In this document: piece by piece, positions 1-9,039 of the stretch
Layout of the letters: each line of letters starts with the position of its first letter
Position numbering within the stretch: position 1 is the stretch's first letter
NCBI GenBank assembly: GCA_041658585.1
Contig: JBAZZX010000010.1
Coordinates: forward strand, 9,842-73,841
Direction of reading: 5' to 3'
DNA from: DYFC01 sp041658585
GTDB taxonomy: Bacteria > Nitrospirota > Thermodesulfovibrionia > Thermodesulfovibrionales > SM23-35
Length of the DNA stretch: 64,000 nucleotides
Notes under the pieces: model-generated
The model's database searches: none
What the model saw: the letters and a program-made list of their open reading frames with translations, nothing else
Told to the model about the DNA's origin: nothing
Program-made: the position numbers and the translations under genes

Positions 1-2
1 TT

Positions 3-1364
3 CAACGGGGCGCAGTCGTGATAGTGCATGAGAAAGAGATTTTGGAACACGGGATAAGGACCGGGGAATTGCACGGCGTAATACCTTTTGTCCGGGTTGA
101 AAACAGCAGGAGGGCGCTGGCCTGTATAGCGAATAACTTTAATGATAGGCCGTCGGAACGCATAGCGCTTACCGGGATAACCGGCACAAACGGCAAGACA
201 ACAACAACCTATATTCTTAAGTCCATACTGGAGCAGAGAGGGCATACCGTCGGGTTAATCGGCACGATCCGGTACATGATAAAAGACGAGGTCTTCCCCG
301 CCGTGCATACAACGCCGGAGTCCCCTGAATTTCAGGGACTATTAAAAAAAATGATTCTGTCCGGATGTACCCATGTTATTTCCGAGGTATCGTCCCATGC
401 ACTTGCGCAATACAGGGTGGACGGAGCCGTTTTCCATACGGCCGTATTCACCAATCTAACCAGAGACCATCTGGATTTTCATAAGACAATGGAGGAATAC
501 TTCCGCTCTAAAAAGAGATTGTTCAGCGAACTCCTTTCCAGGGAAGGGACCGCGGTAATAAACATTGATGACCCCTATGGGAAGGTCCTCTATAACGAGA
601 TGCTTCCCGTGAGGTGGATGACGGCGGGACTGAATATATATACCTATGGTCTTCAGGCGGGAGCGGATATCTTTGCCTATGATATAGACAATTCATTCCG
701 GGGATTGAAATTCAAGGTATTATTTCAGGGTAAAATACTGGATATATCATCTCCTTTGACGGGTATAATAAACGTATACAACATCCTGGCCGCAATCGGC
801 GCGGCCGTCTCTTTAACCGTGCCGGATGAGGCGATTATCGAAGGCATTAATACTATCGGCGCAGTTCCCGGAAGATTTGAAAAGGTAGATCTTGGACAGA
901 AATTCCTCTGCATCGTAGATTATGCCCACACGGAAGACGCCATTGAGCGTTTGATCAGGACGGCAAGGGAACTCCTCCAAAAATCATCAGTAGCCGGAAA
1001 AATAATCACCGTCTTCGGCTGCGGCGGGGACAGGGATAAAGGCAAGAGACCTGTAATGGGTCAGATTGCGACAGGGTATAGTGATTTTGTTTTTATCACT
1101 TCCGATAACCCGAGGTCCGAAGACCCCATGGATATCATCAGAGACATTGAAGCCGGAGCAGTGAACAGGGATTATATCATAGAGCCGGACAGGAAAGAGG
1201 CTATCAGAAAAGCTGTTGATATGGCGATGGATGGAGATATAGTCCTTATCGCAGGGAAAGGGCATGAGGATTACCAGGAGGTCAAAGGCGCAAGGCTTCC
1301 CTTCAATGATAAAGAGGTATTAAGGGAAGCAATTAATATTAAATTAAAAATGAAGAACTCGTAA
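3..1364 (+). CDS. murE: UDP-MurNAc-tripeptide synthetase MurE, 5' end cut by the window
   Basis: Cytoplasmic Mur ligase that adds the third residue (meso-diaminopimelate in Gram-negatives) to UDP-MurNAc-L-Ala-D-Glu. The frame is open to the left edge and the first visible residues (RGAVVIVHEKE) match the inside of the MurE N-terminal domain, so the true start lies outside; the GTG at 18 is not a real start. The ATP-binding loop GTNGKTTTT lies near visible residue 55. The DNPR motif near the C-terminus is the family signature for meso-DAP rather than lysine specificity. The central ligase domain and the C-terminal domain with the GKGHEDYQ motif are complete. It is the first visible gene of the dcw operon; a dispersed inverted repeat separates it from murF. 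Confidence 0.97.
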   Translation, partial: QRGAVVIVHEKEILEHGIRTGELHGVIPFVRVENSRRALACIANNFNDRPSERIALTGITGTNGKTTTTYILKSILEQRGHTVGLIGTIRYMIKDEVFPAVHTTPESPEFQGLLKKMILSGCTHVISEVSSHALAQYRVDGAVFHTAVFTNLTRDHLDFHKTMEEYFRSKKRLFSELLSREGTAVINIDDPYGKVLYNEMLPVRWMTAGLNIYTYGLQAGADIFAYDIDNSFRGLKFKVLFQGKILDISSPLTGIINVYNILAAIGAAVSLTVPDEAIIEGINTIGAVPGRFEKVDLGQKFLCIVDYAHTEDAIERLIRTARELLQKSSVAGKIITVFGCGGDRDKGKRPVMGQIATGYSDFVFITSDNPRSEDPMDIIRDIEAGAVNRDYIIEPDRKEAIRKAVDMAMDGDIVLIAGKGHEDYQEVKGARLPFNDKEVLREAINIKLKMKNS

Positions 1365-1370
1365 AAAGTC

Positions 1371-1452
1371 GTCATTCCCGCGAAGGCGGGAATCCATGTG
1401 CGCGCAACTTCTTGAAAAGAATGGATTCCCGATTAAGGACTTCGGGAATGAC
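1371..1452. repeat. dispersed inverted repeat (GTCATTCCCG type), copy 1
   Basis: An imperfect palindrome fills the murE-murF gap: it opens with GTCATTCCCGCGAAGGCGGG and closes with its degenerate complement ending CGGGAATGAC. A related copy lies at 20481-20552, and a shorter relative with CAAGCTCAGGATGAC near 23567-23600. This looks like a REP/MITE-type element; no coding capacity is visible. Confidence 0.75.
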
Positions 1453-1502
1453 AGCCATGAAAAGGACTTTTTGCGATGTTGTCAAACTTAAAAAAGAGAA
1501 TA

Positions 1503-2840
1503 ATGGGAATGCTGACACTTAATGAGATACTGAAAGCAACCGGCGGAAAGGTTATCCGGAGCGGTCCGGGTTCATTTAACGGAATCTCTATCGATTCCAG
1601 AAAGATAGGGCAAGGCGAGTTGTTTGTTGCGCTGAAAGGCGACAGGTTCGACGGACATGATTTTCTCCGTGCAGCCCTCGAAAAGGGAGGCGGCGCTTTG
1701 GTGAGCAAACAGCCGGTTGAAACCGAAGAGGGCAAAACGTATATTTATGTGCCTGATACCCTGAAGGCGCTTCAGGATATTGCCCGGAGCAGGCGTTTGA
1801 AAAAAAATATCCCGGTTGTGGCCGTGACCGGTTCCAACGGCAAGACAACAACAAAGGAGCTGACGTCCGCGATTTTAGGCAAAAGATACAGGGTGCTGAA
1901 AAATACCGGGAATCTGAACAACCATATCGGGCTGCCTTTGAGCCTGGCGAAGATGGAGGATGAAGACGAGGCTGTCGTGCTCGAAATGGGAGCAAGCAGA
2001 CCCGGAGAGATAAAACAACTCTGTGACATCGCGCTTCCCTATTGCGGCGTCCTGACAAACATAGGCCTGGCGCACCTTGAAGGGTTCGGGGATATTGAAA
2101 CGGTAAGGAGAACCAAGCTCGAACTCCTTGATTATGTAAAGGTTGCCGTTGTGAATGCAGATGATGTATTTATGATGGAAGGGATAGAAGTTTCAGGATT
2201 TAAGGGAAAGATATGCCGGTACGGGATTAATAATACCGCCGAGGTGTATGCAACGGATATAAGGCTTCATGAACGCGGCGCAAGTTTTCGGCTGCATACC
2301 GGTGCGCAGGGCTTTGTTGAAATGCATCCGAAAATATCAGGCATGTTCAATATCTACAACATACTTGCGGCTGCCTGTGCAGGCAGTTTCCTTGATATAA
2401 AACTTCCGGATATTAAACAGGCAATCGATTCCTTTGAAGGCGTGCCTATGCGGCTTGAACTAAAGGAACTGAACGGCGTCACGGTCATCAGCGACGTCTA
2501 TAACGCCAATCCCGCATCAATGGAAGAGGCGGTCAAAGAGCTTGTAAGGATCAAAAAGGGAAGGGCGATAGCCGTCCTCGGTGATATGCTTGAACTCGGT
2601 CCCTATGCCGGTGAGGCCCACAGGAGGATCGGCAGGCTGCTGAAAGAACTCGGGATAGACATTTTTATCGCTGTCGGACCGTTGATGGAACTTGCAGCAT
2701 CCGAATTCCAGGGCGTGTCCTATACGTCGCGGGCGTCCGCCGAGGCGGGAGAATTGTTGAAAGAGATACGGAAGCAGGGAGACAGAGTATTGATAAAGGG
2801 TTCGAGGGGTATGAATATGGAAAAGGTCCTGGAGGGATAA
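1503..2840 (+). CDS. murF: UDP-MurNAc-tripeptide:D-Ala-D-Ala ligase MurF
   Basis: Last cytoplasmic Mur ligase; joins D-Ala-D-Ala to the UDP-MurNAc-tripeptide. The ATP-binding loop GSNGKTTTKE is in the first third and a central-domain NLNNHIGLPLSL motif follows. Family members begin with a sequence like MLTLNEIL, so the ATG at 1503 (or 1509) is preferred over the in-frame ATG at 1476; a purine-rich AAAGAGAA sits just before 1503. The stop overlaps the mraY start (TAATG), which implies translational coupling. About 445 residues, normal for the family. Confidence 0.96.
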   Translation: MGMLTLNEILKATGGKVIRSGPGSFNGISIDSRKIGQGELFVALKGDRFDGHDFLRAALEKGGGALVSKQPVETEEGKTYIYVPDTLKALQDIARSRRLKKNIPVVAVTGSNGKTTTKELTSAILGKRYRVLKNTGNLNNHIGLPLSLAKMEDEDEAVVLEMGASRPGEIKQLCDIALPYCGVLTNIGLAHLEGFGDIETVRRTKLELLDYVKVAVVNADDVFMMEGIEVSGFKGKICRYGINNTAEVYATDIRLHERGASFRLHTGAQGFVEMHPKISGMFNIYNILAAACAGSFLDIKLPDIKQAIDSFEGVPMRLELKELNGVTVISDVYNANPASMEEAVKELVRIKKGRAIAVLGDMLELGPYAGEAHRRIGRLLKELGIDIFIAVGPLMELAASEFQGVSYTSRASAEAGELLKEIRKQGDRVLIKGSRGMNMEKVLEG

Positions 2841-3922
2841 TGCTCTATAGCCTGATTTACGGTTTTCATGACTGGTTTTCTCCCCTGAATGTATTCAGAT
2901 ATATAACCTTCAGGACATCCCTTGCCATATTGACGGCATTATTTTTATCGTTGATTCTGGGACCATGGATAATCGGTAAACTAAAGAGATTCAGCTTTAC
3001 CCAGCAGATAAGGGATGACGGCCCGAAGGCCCATCTCGGCAAGGCAGGCACTCCGACTATGGGAGGTATTCTCATCATCCTCTCTATACTCCTCTCCGTC
3101 CTTATGTGGGGAGATCTCAAAAATATCTATGTCTGGACGATGATTGTTTCACTGGCCGGGTTCGGTGCGATCGGTTTTGCCGATGACTATTTGAAGATTT
3201 ACCGGCAGAATCATAATGGTCTCAGGGCATACCAGAAGTTCGGATTGCAGATTGCGCTTGCGCTGCTTATCGGGGTTTTTCTTTATATGAATCCCAAAGA
3301 CCCATATACGGACGTTCTAAGCATCCCTTTCTTTAAAAAATGGCTTTTTGACCTTGGATGGGTTTATATACCATTCTCTCTTATTGTCATGGTAGGCTCT
3401 TCCAATGCAGTCAACCTTACGGACGGTATTGACGGCCTCGCAATAGGTCTTGTTGCAGTTGCCGTCCTTGCCAATGGCGTGCTTGTCTATCTCTCGGGGC
3501 ACAAGGGGCTGGCACAGTACCTTCAGGTCCTCTATCTTCCGGGGACCGGAGAATTGACTGTTTTCTGCGGCGCCATGTTCGGCGCGGCGCTCGGATTTTT
3601 ATGGTTTAATTCTTATCCCGCCGATGTATTTATGGGCGATGTCGGTTCATTAGGCCTCGGAGGCAGTCTCGGCACCCTTGCCGTGATAACAAAACATGAA
3701 ATAGTCCTTGCTATTGTCGGCGGTATTTTTGTTATAGAAACAATCTCCGTTATGATGCAGGTTGCATCTTTTAAACTGACCGGCAAAAGGATTTTCAGGA
3801 TGGCGCCTATCCATCACCATTTTGAATTAAAAGGGTGGCCTGAACCGAAAGTTATTGTAAGATTCTGGATAGTTGGAATAATTCTTGCTTTATTGAGTCT
3901 GGCAACGTTAAAAGTGAGGTGA
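2840..3922 (+). CDS. mraY: phospho-MurNAc-pentapeptide transferase MraY
   Basis: Integral membrane enzyme that moves phospho-MurNAc-pentapeptide from UDP to undecaprenyl phosphate, making lipid I. The 360-residue protein has about ten hydrophobic segments and all family signatures: ADDYLKI (catalytic Asp pair), NAVNLTDGIDGLA, FMGDVGSLGLGG and, near the C-terminus, APIHHHFELKG. It starts inside the murF stop and its own stop overlaps the ribosome-binding site of the next gene, so it is deep inside the dcw operon. Confidence 0.98.
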   Translation: MLYSLIYGFHDWFSPLNVFRYITFRTSLAILTALFLSLILGPWIIGKLKRFSFTQQIRDDGPKAHLGKAGTPTMGGILIILSILLSVLMWGDLKNIYVWTMIVSLAGFGAIGFADDYLKIYRQNHNGLRAYQKFGLQIALALLIGVFLYMNPKDPYTDVLSIPFFKKWLFDLGWVYIPFSLIVMVGSSNAVNLTDGIDGLAIGLVAVAVLANGVLVYLSGHKGLAQYLQVLYLPGTGELTVFCGAMFGAALGFLWFNSYPADVFMGDVGSLGLGGSLGTLAVITKHEIVLAIVGGIFVIETISVMMQVASFKLTGKRIFRMAPIHHHFELKGWPEPKVIVRFWIVGIILALLSLATLKVR

Positions 3923-3927
3923 AGCTA

Positions 3928-5052
3928 ATGAGGAAAAGCAGGCAGAGAGCAGGGGGCGGAAAGCGGATAAATTTTATAGAATTCAAGCTGTTATATCTTG
4001 TTGTACTACTGATGGCATACTGTTCGGCCCCGGTTATTTCTTATGCCGATGATCTCCATTCCCGTGCAGTGGCCGTAATAGATGCGACGACAGGGAAGCT
4101 CCTTTACGCGAAAAACCCTGAACTGAGATGCCCTCCTGCAAGCACTACAAAGCTCATGACGGCTATTGTGACGCTCGAAAATAAGGACCTCAAAGACATA
4201 GTTGCCATCAGCAGGAACGCCGCCCGCGTTCCTCCCCATAAGGCGGGTTTCAGGGAGGGAGAGAGGGTGACGGTTGAGGAACTCCTTAATGCGGCCCTTA
4301 TCGGCTCGGCAAATGATGCGGCGGTAGCCCTTGCCGAAGCGACGTCCGGCTCGGAAGAAAAGTTTGTCGAGCTTATGAATAAGAAGGCCCTCTCAATCGG
4401 CGCAACTAACACACGGTTTATAAATCCGAACGGCCTGCCGGGTCCGGGACAATACATAACGGCAGTTGATCTGGCCAGGATCATGGACTATGCCCTGGGA
4501 TACCCTAAGATACGGGAAATCATAGGAACGCGTGTGGCGCAGGTTTCGACAACGGACGGCAAAACGAAGCTGATCAGAAATACCAACCGGCTTTTATGGT
4601 CCGAAGACGAACTTGTCGGAGGGAAAACAGGATATACCAGCAAGGCGCGCCACTGTTTTGTATGCGCAGCCGAGCGTAAGAACGATACGATTGTTGTTGC
4701 GCTCCTCGGCAGCCCGAGCAGGAGCGACCTCTGGAAGGAAACGGAACTCCTCATAGGCAAGGGGTTTGACGTAATGGGTAACAGGGAATCTCCGATGGTG
4801 TATCTGACAAAAGGGGATATTGATGAGCCTGTTATTTACAAGAAGTCGCGCGGTAAATATTCAAAAGCGAAAATAAAAAGATCAAAAGACGGGCATCAGA
4901 AAAAATATATAGCCAAAAACGCCAAAAAGCATAAGAAGACAAAACTCTATGCAAGACAGAAAAGTAAAAAGTCAAAACTTTATGTAAAACAGAAAAGCAA
5001 GAAGTCATACGGGATTGTAAAAAGAGGCGGCTTTGAAAAAAATAAAGGGTAA
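3928..5052 (+). CDS. D-alanyl-D-alanine carboxypeptidase (S11 family, PBP5-like) with a Lys-rich tail
   Basis: Periplasmic penicillin-binding carboxypeptidase that trims pentapeptide stems. The ATG at 3928 is preferred because GAGGTGA sits six bases ahead; the in-frame GTG at 3919 overlaps mraY. An N-terminal signal segment (about residues 19-40) ends in SYA-D. The catalytic triad is visible: SxxK as STTK (Ser72, Lys75), SxN as SAN and KTG in GGKTGYT. Instead of the usual C-terminal beta domain and amphipathic anchor, the last 80 or so residues are extremely Lys-rich, with a short tandem repeat (KLYARQKSKKS/KLYVKQKSKKS). The basic tail may bind anionic wall or membrane (inference). It sits between mraY and murD and overlaps the murD start. 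Confidence 0.9.
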   Translation: MRKSRQRAGGGKRINFIEFKLLYLVVLLMAYCSAPVISYADDLHSRAVAVIDATTGKLLYAKNPELRCPPASTTKLMTAIVTLENKDLKDIVAISRNAARVPPHKAGFREGERVTVEELLNAALIGSANDAAVALAEATSGSEEKFVELMNKKALSIGATNTRFINPNGLPGPGQYITAVDLARIMDYALGYPKIREIIGTRVAQVSTTDGKTKLIRNTNRLLWSEDELVGGKTGYTSKARHCFVCAAERKNDTIVVALLGSPSRSDLWKETELLIGKGFDVMGNRESPMVYLTKGDIDEPVIYKKSRGKYSKAKIKRSKDGHQKKYIAKNAKKHKKTKLYARQKSKKSKLYVKQKSKKSYGIVKRGGFEKNKG

Positions 5053-6508
5053 AAATATAACCGTAATAGGCCTTGCAAGGAGCGGCGTCGGGGCTGCAAA
5101 TCTGCTCGCCGAACTCGGCGCGCAGGTCACGGTGACTGATACAAAGACAGAGGACAAACTTCAGGGTTTCATAACAAAGCTGAGCGCGGGTGTAAAGCGT
5201 GTTTTCGGCGGGCATCCCGAGCATTTATTTACATCCGCCGATATGATCGTGATTAGTCCGGGAGTGCCCCTTAACATCAAACCGTTATCTCTCGCAAGAT
5301 CAAAGGGTATACCTATAATCAGCGAACTTGAGCTGGCATATCAAATAATTAATATGCGGGATGCGGAGTTCGGGATGCGGAATGTTCAGGCAGGCAGGGA
5401 AACTCAATTTCTTGCGGTCACCGGAACAAACGGGAAGTCTACAACAACGGCTTTGCTTGATTTTATGATGAAAAAAAGCGGGTCCAAAACCATACTCGGC
5501 GGGAATATAGGGAATGCGCTGACGGAAGAAATTCATAAGCAAAGGGTGGAGATCAAAGAGCAGATAGTTGATTGGCTTGTGGCCGAGATTTCGAGTTTTC
5601 AGCTTGAGGCGATACGGGACTTCAGGCCGAAGGGTGCTGCGATACTCAATGTAACGCCCGACCATCTTGACAGGTATCATTCAATCGAAGAATACGGCGA
5701 CGCAAAGGCAAGGGTCTTTGAAAACCAGACATACGACGATTTCCTTGTGCTGAATCGGGATGACCCTGAAACTATGAAAATCTTCAATGCAAAATGCAAA
5801 AGGCCTTCCCCGGCGAGTCAACCGGGGCGGCAAAATACAAAATTACCGAGGGTATATTTCTTCAGCCGCAAAGAAAAAGTCGAAGGGCTTTATTCCGGGG
5901 ATGGGAAAATATGGTGCAATTTGCCTTCTTTGTCCCTCGTCCCTCGTCCTTTCCCCCTTATCGGTATCGAAGAGATAAAAATAAAAGGCGTACATAACCT
6001 GGAGAATGCCATGGCCGCTTCTGCCATGGCTCTCCTTGCAGGTTGCCCGGTTGAGGCGGTCCTATATTCCCTCAGACGGTTCGAGGGGCTCGAACACAGG
6101 CTTGAACCGGTCAGGGAATTGGGCGGCGTAACGTATATCAACGATTCGAAAGGAACGAATGTCGGGGCGGTGCTGAAGTCTCTCGAAAGTTTCTCGAATC
6201 CGGTTGTCCTTTTAGCCGGCGGCAGGGACAAGGCGGGAGAATTTTCTTTGCTAAGGGACACGGTCAAAGAGAGAGTAAAGGCCCTGATACTAATAGGAGA
6301 GGCAAGCGAAAAAATAAAAAAGGCCCTCGGGGATATTACACAAACCGTTATGGCGCAAAGTCTTGAAGACGCCGTAAAGGCTTCAAGGGATCTTGCAGAA
6401 AAAGGAGACATAGTCCTGCTCTCCCCTGCGTGCGCCAGTTTCGACATGTTCACGGATTTTGAAGACAGAGGAAGACAGTTCAAGCGTATTGTTATGGAGC
6501 TGAAATAA
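5033..6508 (+). CDS. murD: UDP-MurNAc-L-Ala:D-Glu ligase MurD, carrying extra in-frame segments
   Basis: Adds D-glutamate to UDP-MurNAc-L-Ala. It starts with a TTG that overlaps the previous gene's end, with AGAGG upstream, and begins KKIKGKNITVIGLARSG, a typical MurD Rossmann start. The ATP loop GTNGKSTTT and the C-terminal HRLEPV and NDSKGTN motifs are intact. At 491 residues it is longer than most MurD (about 450). The extra length lies in three low-complexity stretches (bases about 5354-5385, 5785-5844 and 5921-5960) whose DNA looks like short tandem repeats rather than conserved protein. They sit before the P-loop and in the central domain, presumably in loops. The stop overlaps the ftsW start. 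Confidence 0.95.
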   Translation: MKKIKGKNITVIGLARSGVGAANLLAELGAQVTVTDTKTEDKLQGFITKLSAGVKRVFGGHPEHLFTSADMIVISPGVPLNIKPLSLARSKGIPIISELELAYQIINMRDAEFGMRNVQAGRETQFLAVTGTNGKSTTTALLDFMMKKSGSKTILGGNIGNALTEEIHKQRVEIKEQIVDWLVAEISSFQLEAIRDFRPKGAAILNVTPDHLDRYHSIEEYGDAKARVFENQTYDDFLVLNRDDPETMKIFNAKCKRPSPASQPGRQNTKLPRVYFFSRKEKVEGLYSGDGKIWCNLPSLSLVPRPFPLIGIEEIKIKGVHNLENAMAASAMALLAGCPVEAVLYSLRRFEGLEHRLEPVRELGGVTYINDSKGTNVGAVLKSLESFSNPVVLLAGGRDKAGEFSLLRDTVKERVKALILIGEASEKIKKALGDITQTVMAQSLEDAVKASRDLAEKGDIVLLSPACASFDMFTDFEDRGRQFKRIVMELK

Positions 6509-7737
6509 TGGAACGATACGATAAATGGCTGCTTTTTGTCGCCGTTATACTGACCGGATTCGGCGCCCTGATGATATACAGTTCTACCTCCGTTATTACG
6601 CCTGAACTTGCCAGAAAGGGTGCAACCGAATTCTCTTATTTCAAAAGGCATATATTCACCATTTTCATCGGATTCATTTTCCTTCTCGGCGCCTATCTGC
6701 TAAAGCCTTCATTCATTAAAAAATATTCTCTGCCCCTGCTGATTATATCTCTTGTCCTGCTGGTCCTTGTTTTTATGCCCGGGATAGGAGTATCCTCCGG
6801 GGGGGCAAAGAGATGGATAAGACTTTGGCCCTCAACCTTTCAGCCCTCGGAGCTGGTAAAACTTGCCATGGTAATCTTCCTCGCCAGGTATATGTCTATG
6901 CCCGAATTCAGGACCGACAGTTTTGCTTCTTTTATAAAACCGGTGCTGATTATGGTCGTATTTCAGATAGCTATTATCAAACAGCCTGATTTTGGAGCGG
7001 CCATGAGTCTGACGTTTTTGACCCTGGCGATGCTTTTTCTTTCCGGGGTAAAGCTAAGGTATATCGGATTTCTTGCAGTGCCTGCAATACCCGTCATTAT
7101 AAAACTTGCGATGGAGCCTTATCGCTTCCGGAGGATAATATCTTTTTTAAATCCCTCTGCGGACCCGCAGGGGAGCGGTTTCCAGTTGATACAATCCTTT
7201 ATTGCCCTTGGAAGCGGCGGTCTGACAGGCGTCGGGTTAGGAGGCTCCAAACAGAAACTTTCCTATCTGCCCGAAGCGCATACCGATTTCATCTTCTCGA
7301 TCATCGGAGAAGAGTTCGGTTTAATAGGAACTTTATTGGTGATAGCATTGTTTCTGATACTCTTCATTAAGGGGATAGCGATCGCAAACAGGATGAAGGA
7401 CCGTTTTAACTATTACCTTGCCATAGGTCTTTCATTGATGATTTCCCTGCAGGCGCTTGTTAATTTTGCGGTTGCTACGGGCATGGTGCCTACAAAAGGC
7501 CTGCCTTTGCCGTTTGTCAGTTACGGCGGATCATCGCTCCTTGTGAATATGGCCGCCGTTGGAATGTTACTGAGGCTTTCGAAGGCTGAAGCAACAGAGC
7601 CCGAGGAAAACAACCGGGACCAAATAGTGAGAAGAATGGCAAAAAGGAAGATCGAAGCCGGGAAACGGAGGCCCGTATATATGCAAAAAGCGCTCTCCGA
7701 CCGTTTCGCCAATTCTCTGCTTCACCTCTCGAAATGA
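6508..7737 (+). CDS. ftsW: septal peptidoglycan polymerase FtsW (SEDS family)
   Basis: Membrane glycosyltransferase of the SEDS family that polymerises lipid II at the septum with its partner PBP3. The 409-residue protein has about ten hydrophobic segments, the QPSELVKLA motif, the large loop with ADPQGSGFQLIQS and the C-terminal PFVSYGGSSLL signature. The dcw position between murD and murG supports FtsW over RodA; a separate RodA is encoded at 33.8-34.9 kb. Both ends overlap neighbouring genes (TAATG and ATGA). A basic cytoplasmic C-terminal tail follows the last segment. Confidence 0.96.
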   Translation: MERYDKWLLFVAVILTGFGALMIYSSTSVITPELARKGATEFSYFKRHIFTIFIGFIFLLGAYLLKPSFIKKYSLPLLIISLVLLVLVFMPGIGVSSGGAKRWIRLWPSTFQPSELVKLAMVIFLARYMSMPEFRTDSFASFIKPVLIMVVFQIAIIKQPDFGAAMSLTFLTLAMLFLSGVKLRYIGFLAVPAIPVIIKLAMEPYRFRRIISFLNPSADPQGSGFQLIQSFIALGSGGLTGVGLGGSKQKLSYLPEAHTDFIFSIIGEEFGLIGTLLVIALFLILFIKGIAIANRMKDRFNYYLAIGLSLMISLQALVNFAVATGMVPTKGLPLPFVSYGGSSLLVNMAAVGMLLRLSKAEATEPEENNRDQIVRRMAKRKIEAGKRRPVYMQKALSDRFANSLLHLSK

Positions 7738-8831
7738 GGGTGATCATCGCGGGAGGAGGCACCGGGGGACATCTTTTCCCGGGGCTTGCAGTAGCCGAAG
7801 AGTTGAGGAACAGAGACGCTTCAACGGAAGTGCTTTTTGTAGGGACGGAGCATGGCATAGAAGCGCGGGTGGTCCCCAGAGAGGGATACCCGATAGAGTT
7901 TATAAGGGCCGAGGGACTGATCGGCGTATCTTATAAAAAAAAGGTGAAGGCGATTGTGAATATGTTTTTTGGCGCTATTGATTCATACAGGATCATCAGA
8001 AAGGTTGGCCCTGATATTGTGATAGGAGTCGGCGGCTATGCTTCGGGCGTCATTGTGCTGCTTGCCTTTCTGATGTCTATCCCGACCATGATACTTGAAC
8101 AGAATTCGGTCCCCGGATTTACGAACAGAAATCTCGGAAAATTTGTAGATTCCATATGCATAACCTACCAGGAAAGTATTTCCTCGTTTCCGAGGGAGAA
8201 GACATTCCTTACCGGCAACCCTGTCCGGATGCAGATATATAAGGGGAGCATTGAATCCGCCTATAAACTTTTTCCTCTCGAAAAGGATTTGTTTACGGCG
8301 CTGATTTTTGGCGGCAGCTCGGGGGCAAGAAATATAAACCTGGCAATGGTGGACGCCCTCAACTATCTGCAGGACCTGAAAGATAAAATTCAGTTCCTTC
8401 ATCAGACAGGCACTTCGGATTATGAAAATATCAGGGACTCTTACAGAAGAGCGGGGTTCAGGGGGATAATAACCCCTTTCATCTATCAGATGGGCGAAGC
8501 GTATATTATCTCGGATATAGTTATATCCAGGGCAGGGGCCACAACCCTTGCGGAGCTGACGGCTTTGGGAAAACCCGCGGTATTAATTCCTTATCCTTAT
8601 GCGGCAGGCAATCACCAGGAGTTGAATGCGAGGAAACTGAGGGAAATGGGCGCGGCAAAAATGGTCCTTAACGGGGAACTGAAAGGCGAGGTCCTTGCAG
8701 GCGCTATCAGGGAATTATATTTAAGTGAAAAAATGAGAGAAGATATGCAGAGAAACAGCAAGTCCGTTGGAAGGCCCGAGGCGTGCGCAAAAGTGGTTGA
8801 TATAGCAATGAGCCTCCTGAGGAATAAATAA
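7734..8831 (+). CDS. murG: lipid II-forming GlcNAc transferase MurG
   Basis: Membrane-associated glycosyltransferase that adds GlcNAc to lipid I on the cytoplasmic face. It opens with the family signature IIAGGGTGGHLFPGLAVAEE. The C-terminal UDP-GlcNAc-binding half has FGGSSGARNIN and SRAGATTLAEL, and 365 residues is normal. The start lies within an ATGA overlap with ftsW. After the stop the operon is interrupted by a repeat element before murC. Confidence 0.97.
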   Translation: MRVIIAGGGTGGHLFPGLAVAEELRNRDASTEVLFVGTEHGIEARVVPREGYPIEFIRAEGLIGVSYKKKVKAIVNMFFGAIDSYRIIRKVGPDIVIGVGGYASGVIVLLAFLMSIPTMILEQNSVPGFTNRNLGKFVDSICITYQESISSFPREKTFLTGNPVRMQIYKGSIESAYKLFPLEKDLFTALIFGGSSGARNINLAMVDALNYLQDLKDKIQFLHQTGTSDYENIRDSYRRAGFRGIITPFIYQMGEAYIISDIVISRAGATTLAELTALGKPAVLIPYPYAAGNHQELNARKLREMGAAKMVLNGELKGEVLAGAIRELYLSEKMREDMQRNSKSVGRPEACAKVVDIAMSLLRNK

Positions 8832-8842
8832 GAATGGAAGAT

Positions 8843-8971
8843 GTACTAAGGAGTTTATTAAAAAAGCCACACACCCTCACCCTTGCCCTCTCCCCTCTCC
8901 GCACTCAGGCGGATTCGCCGGGGATAAAGGGGAGGGTGTTTAAATGTGGCTTTATTTATGAACGTATTAAT
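8843..8971. repeat. MITE-like inverted-repeat element family A, copy 1
   Basis: Inverted-repeat element between murG and murC. The left arm reads ACTAAGGAGTTTATTA then AAAGCCACACACCCTCACCC; the right arm is its complement, ending GGCTTTATTTATGAACG. The same arms occur at 20622-20776 and 35898-36049, and an imperfect copy at 54329-54405. The core is CCCTC-rich. It codes for nothing recognisable; transcribed within the operon, it would fold into a long hairpin. Confidence 0.8.
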
Positions 8972-9039
8972 AAATTGGAAAATTCAAAATACAAAATTAA
9001 AGTTTTTACAATTCACATTTTTCATTGTCGGGTATAAGC

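Noticed and set aside
8834..9037. Plus-strand frame of 67 codons between murG and murC
   Set aside because: It is the family A repeat read in one frame.
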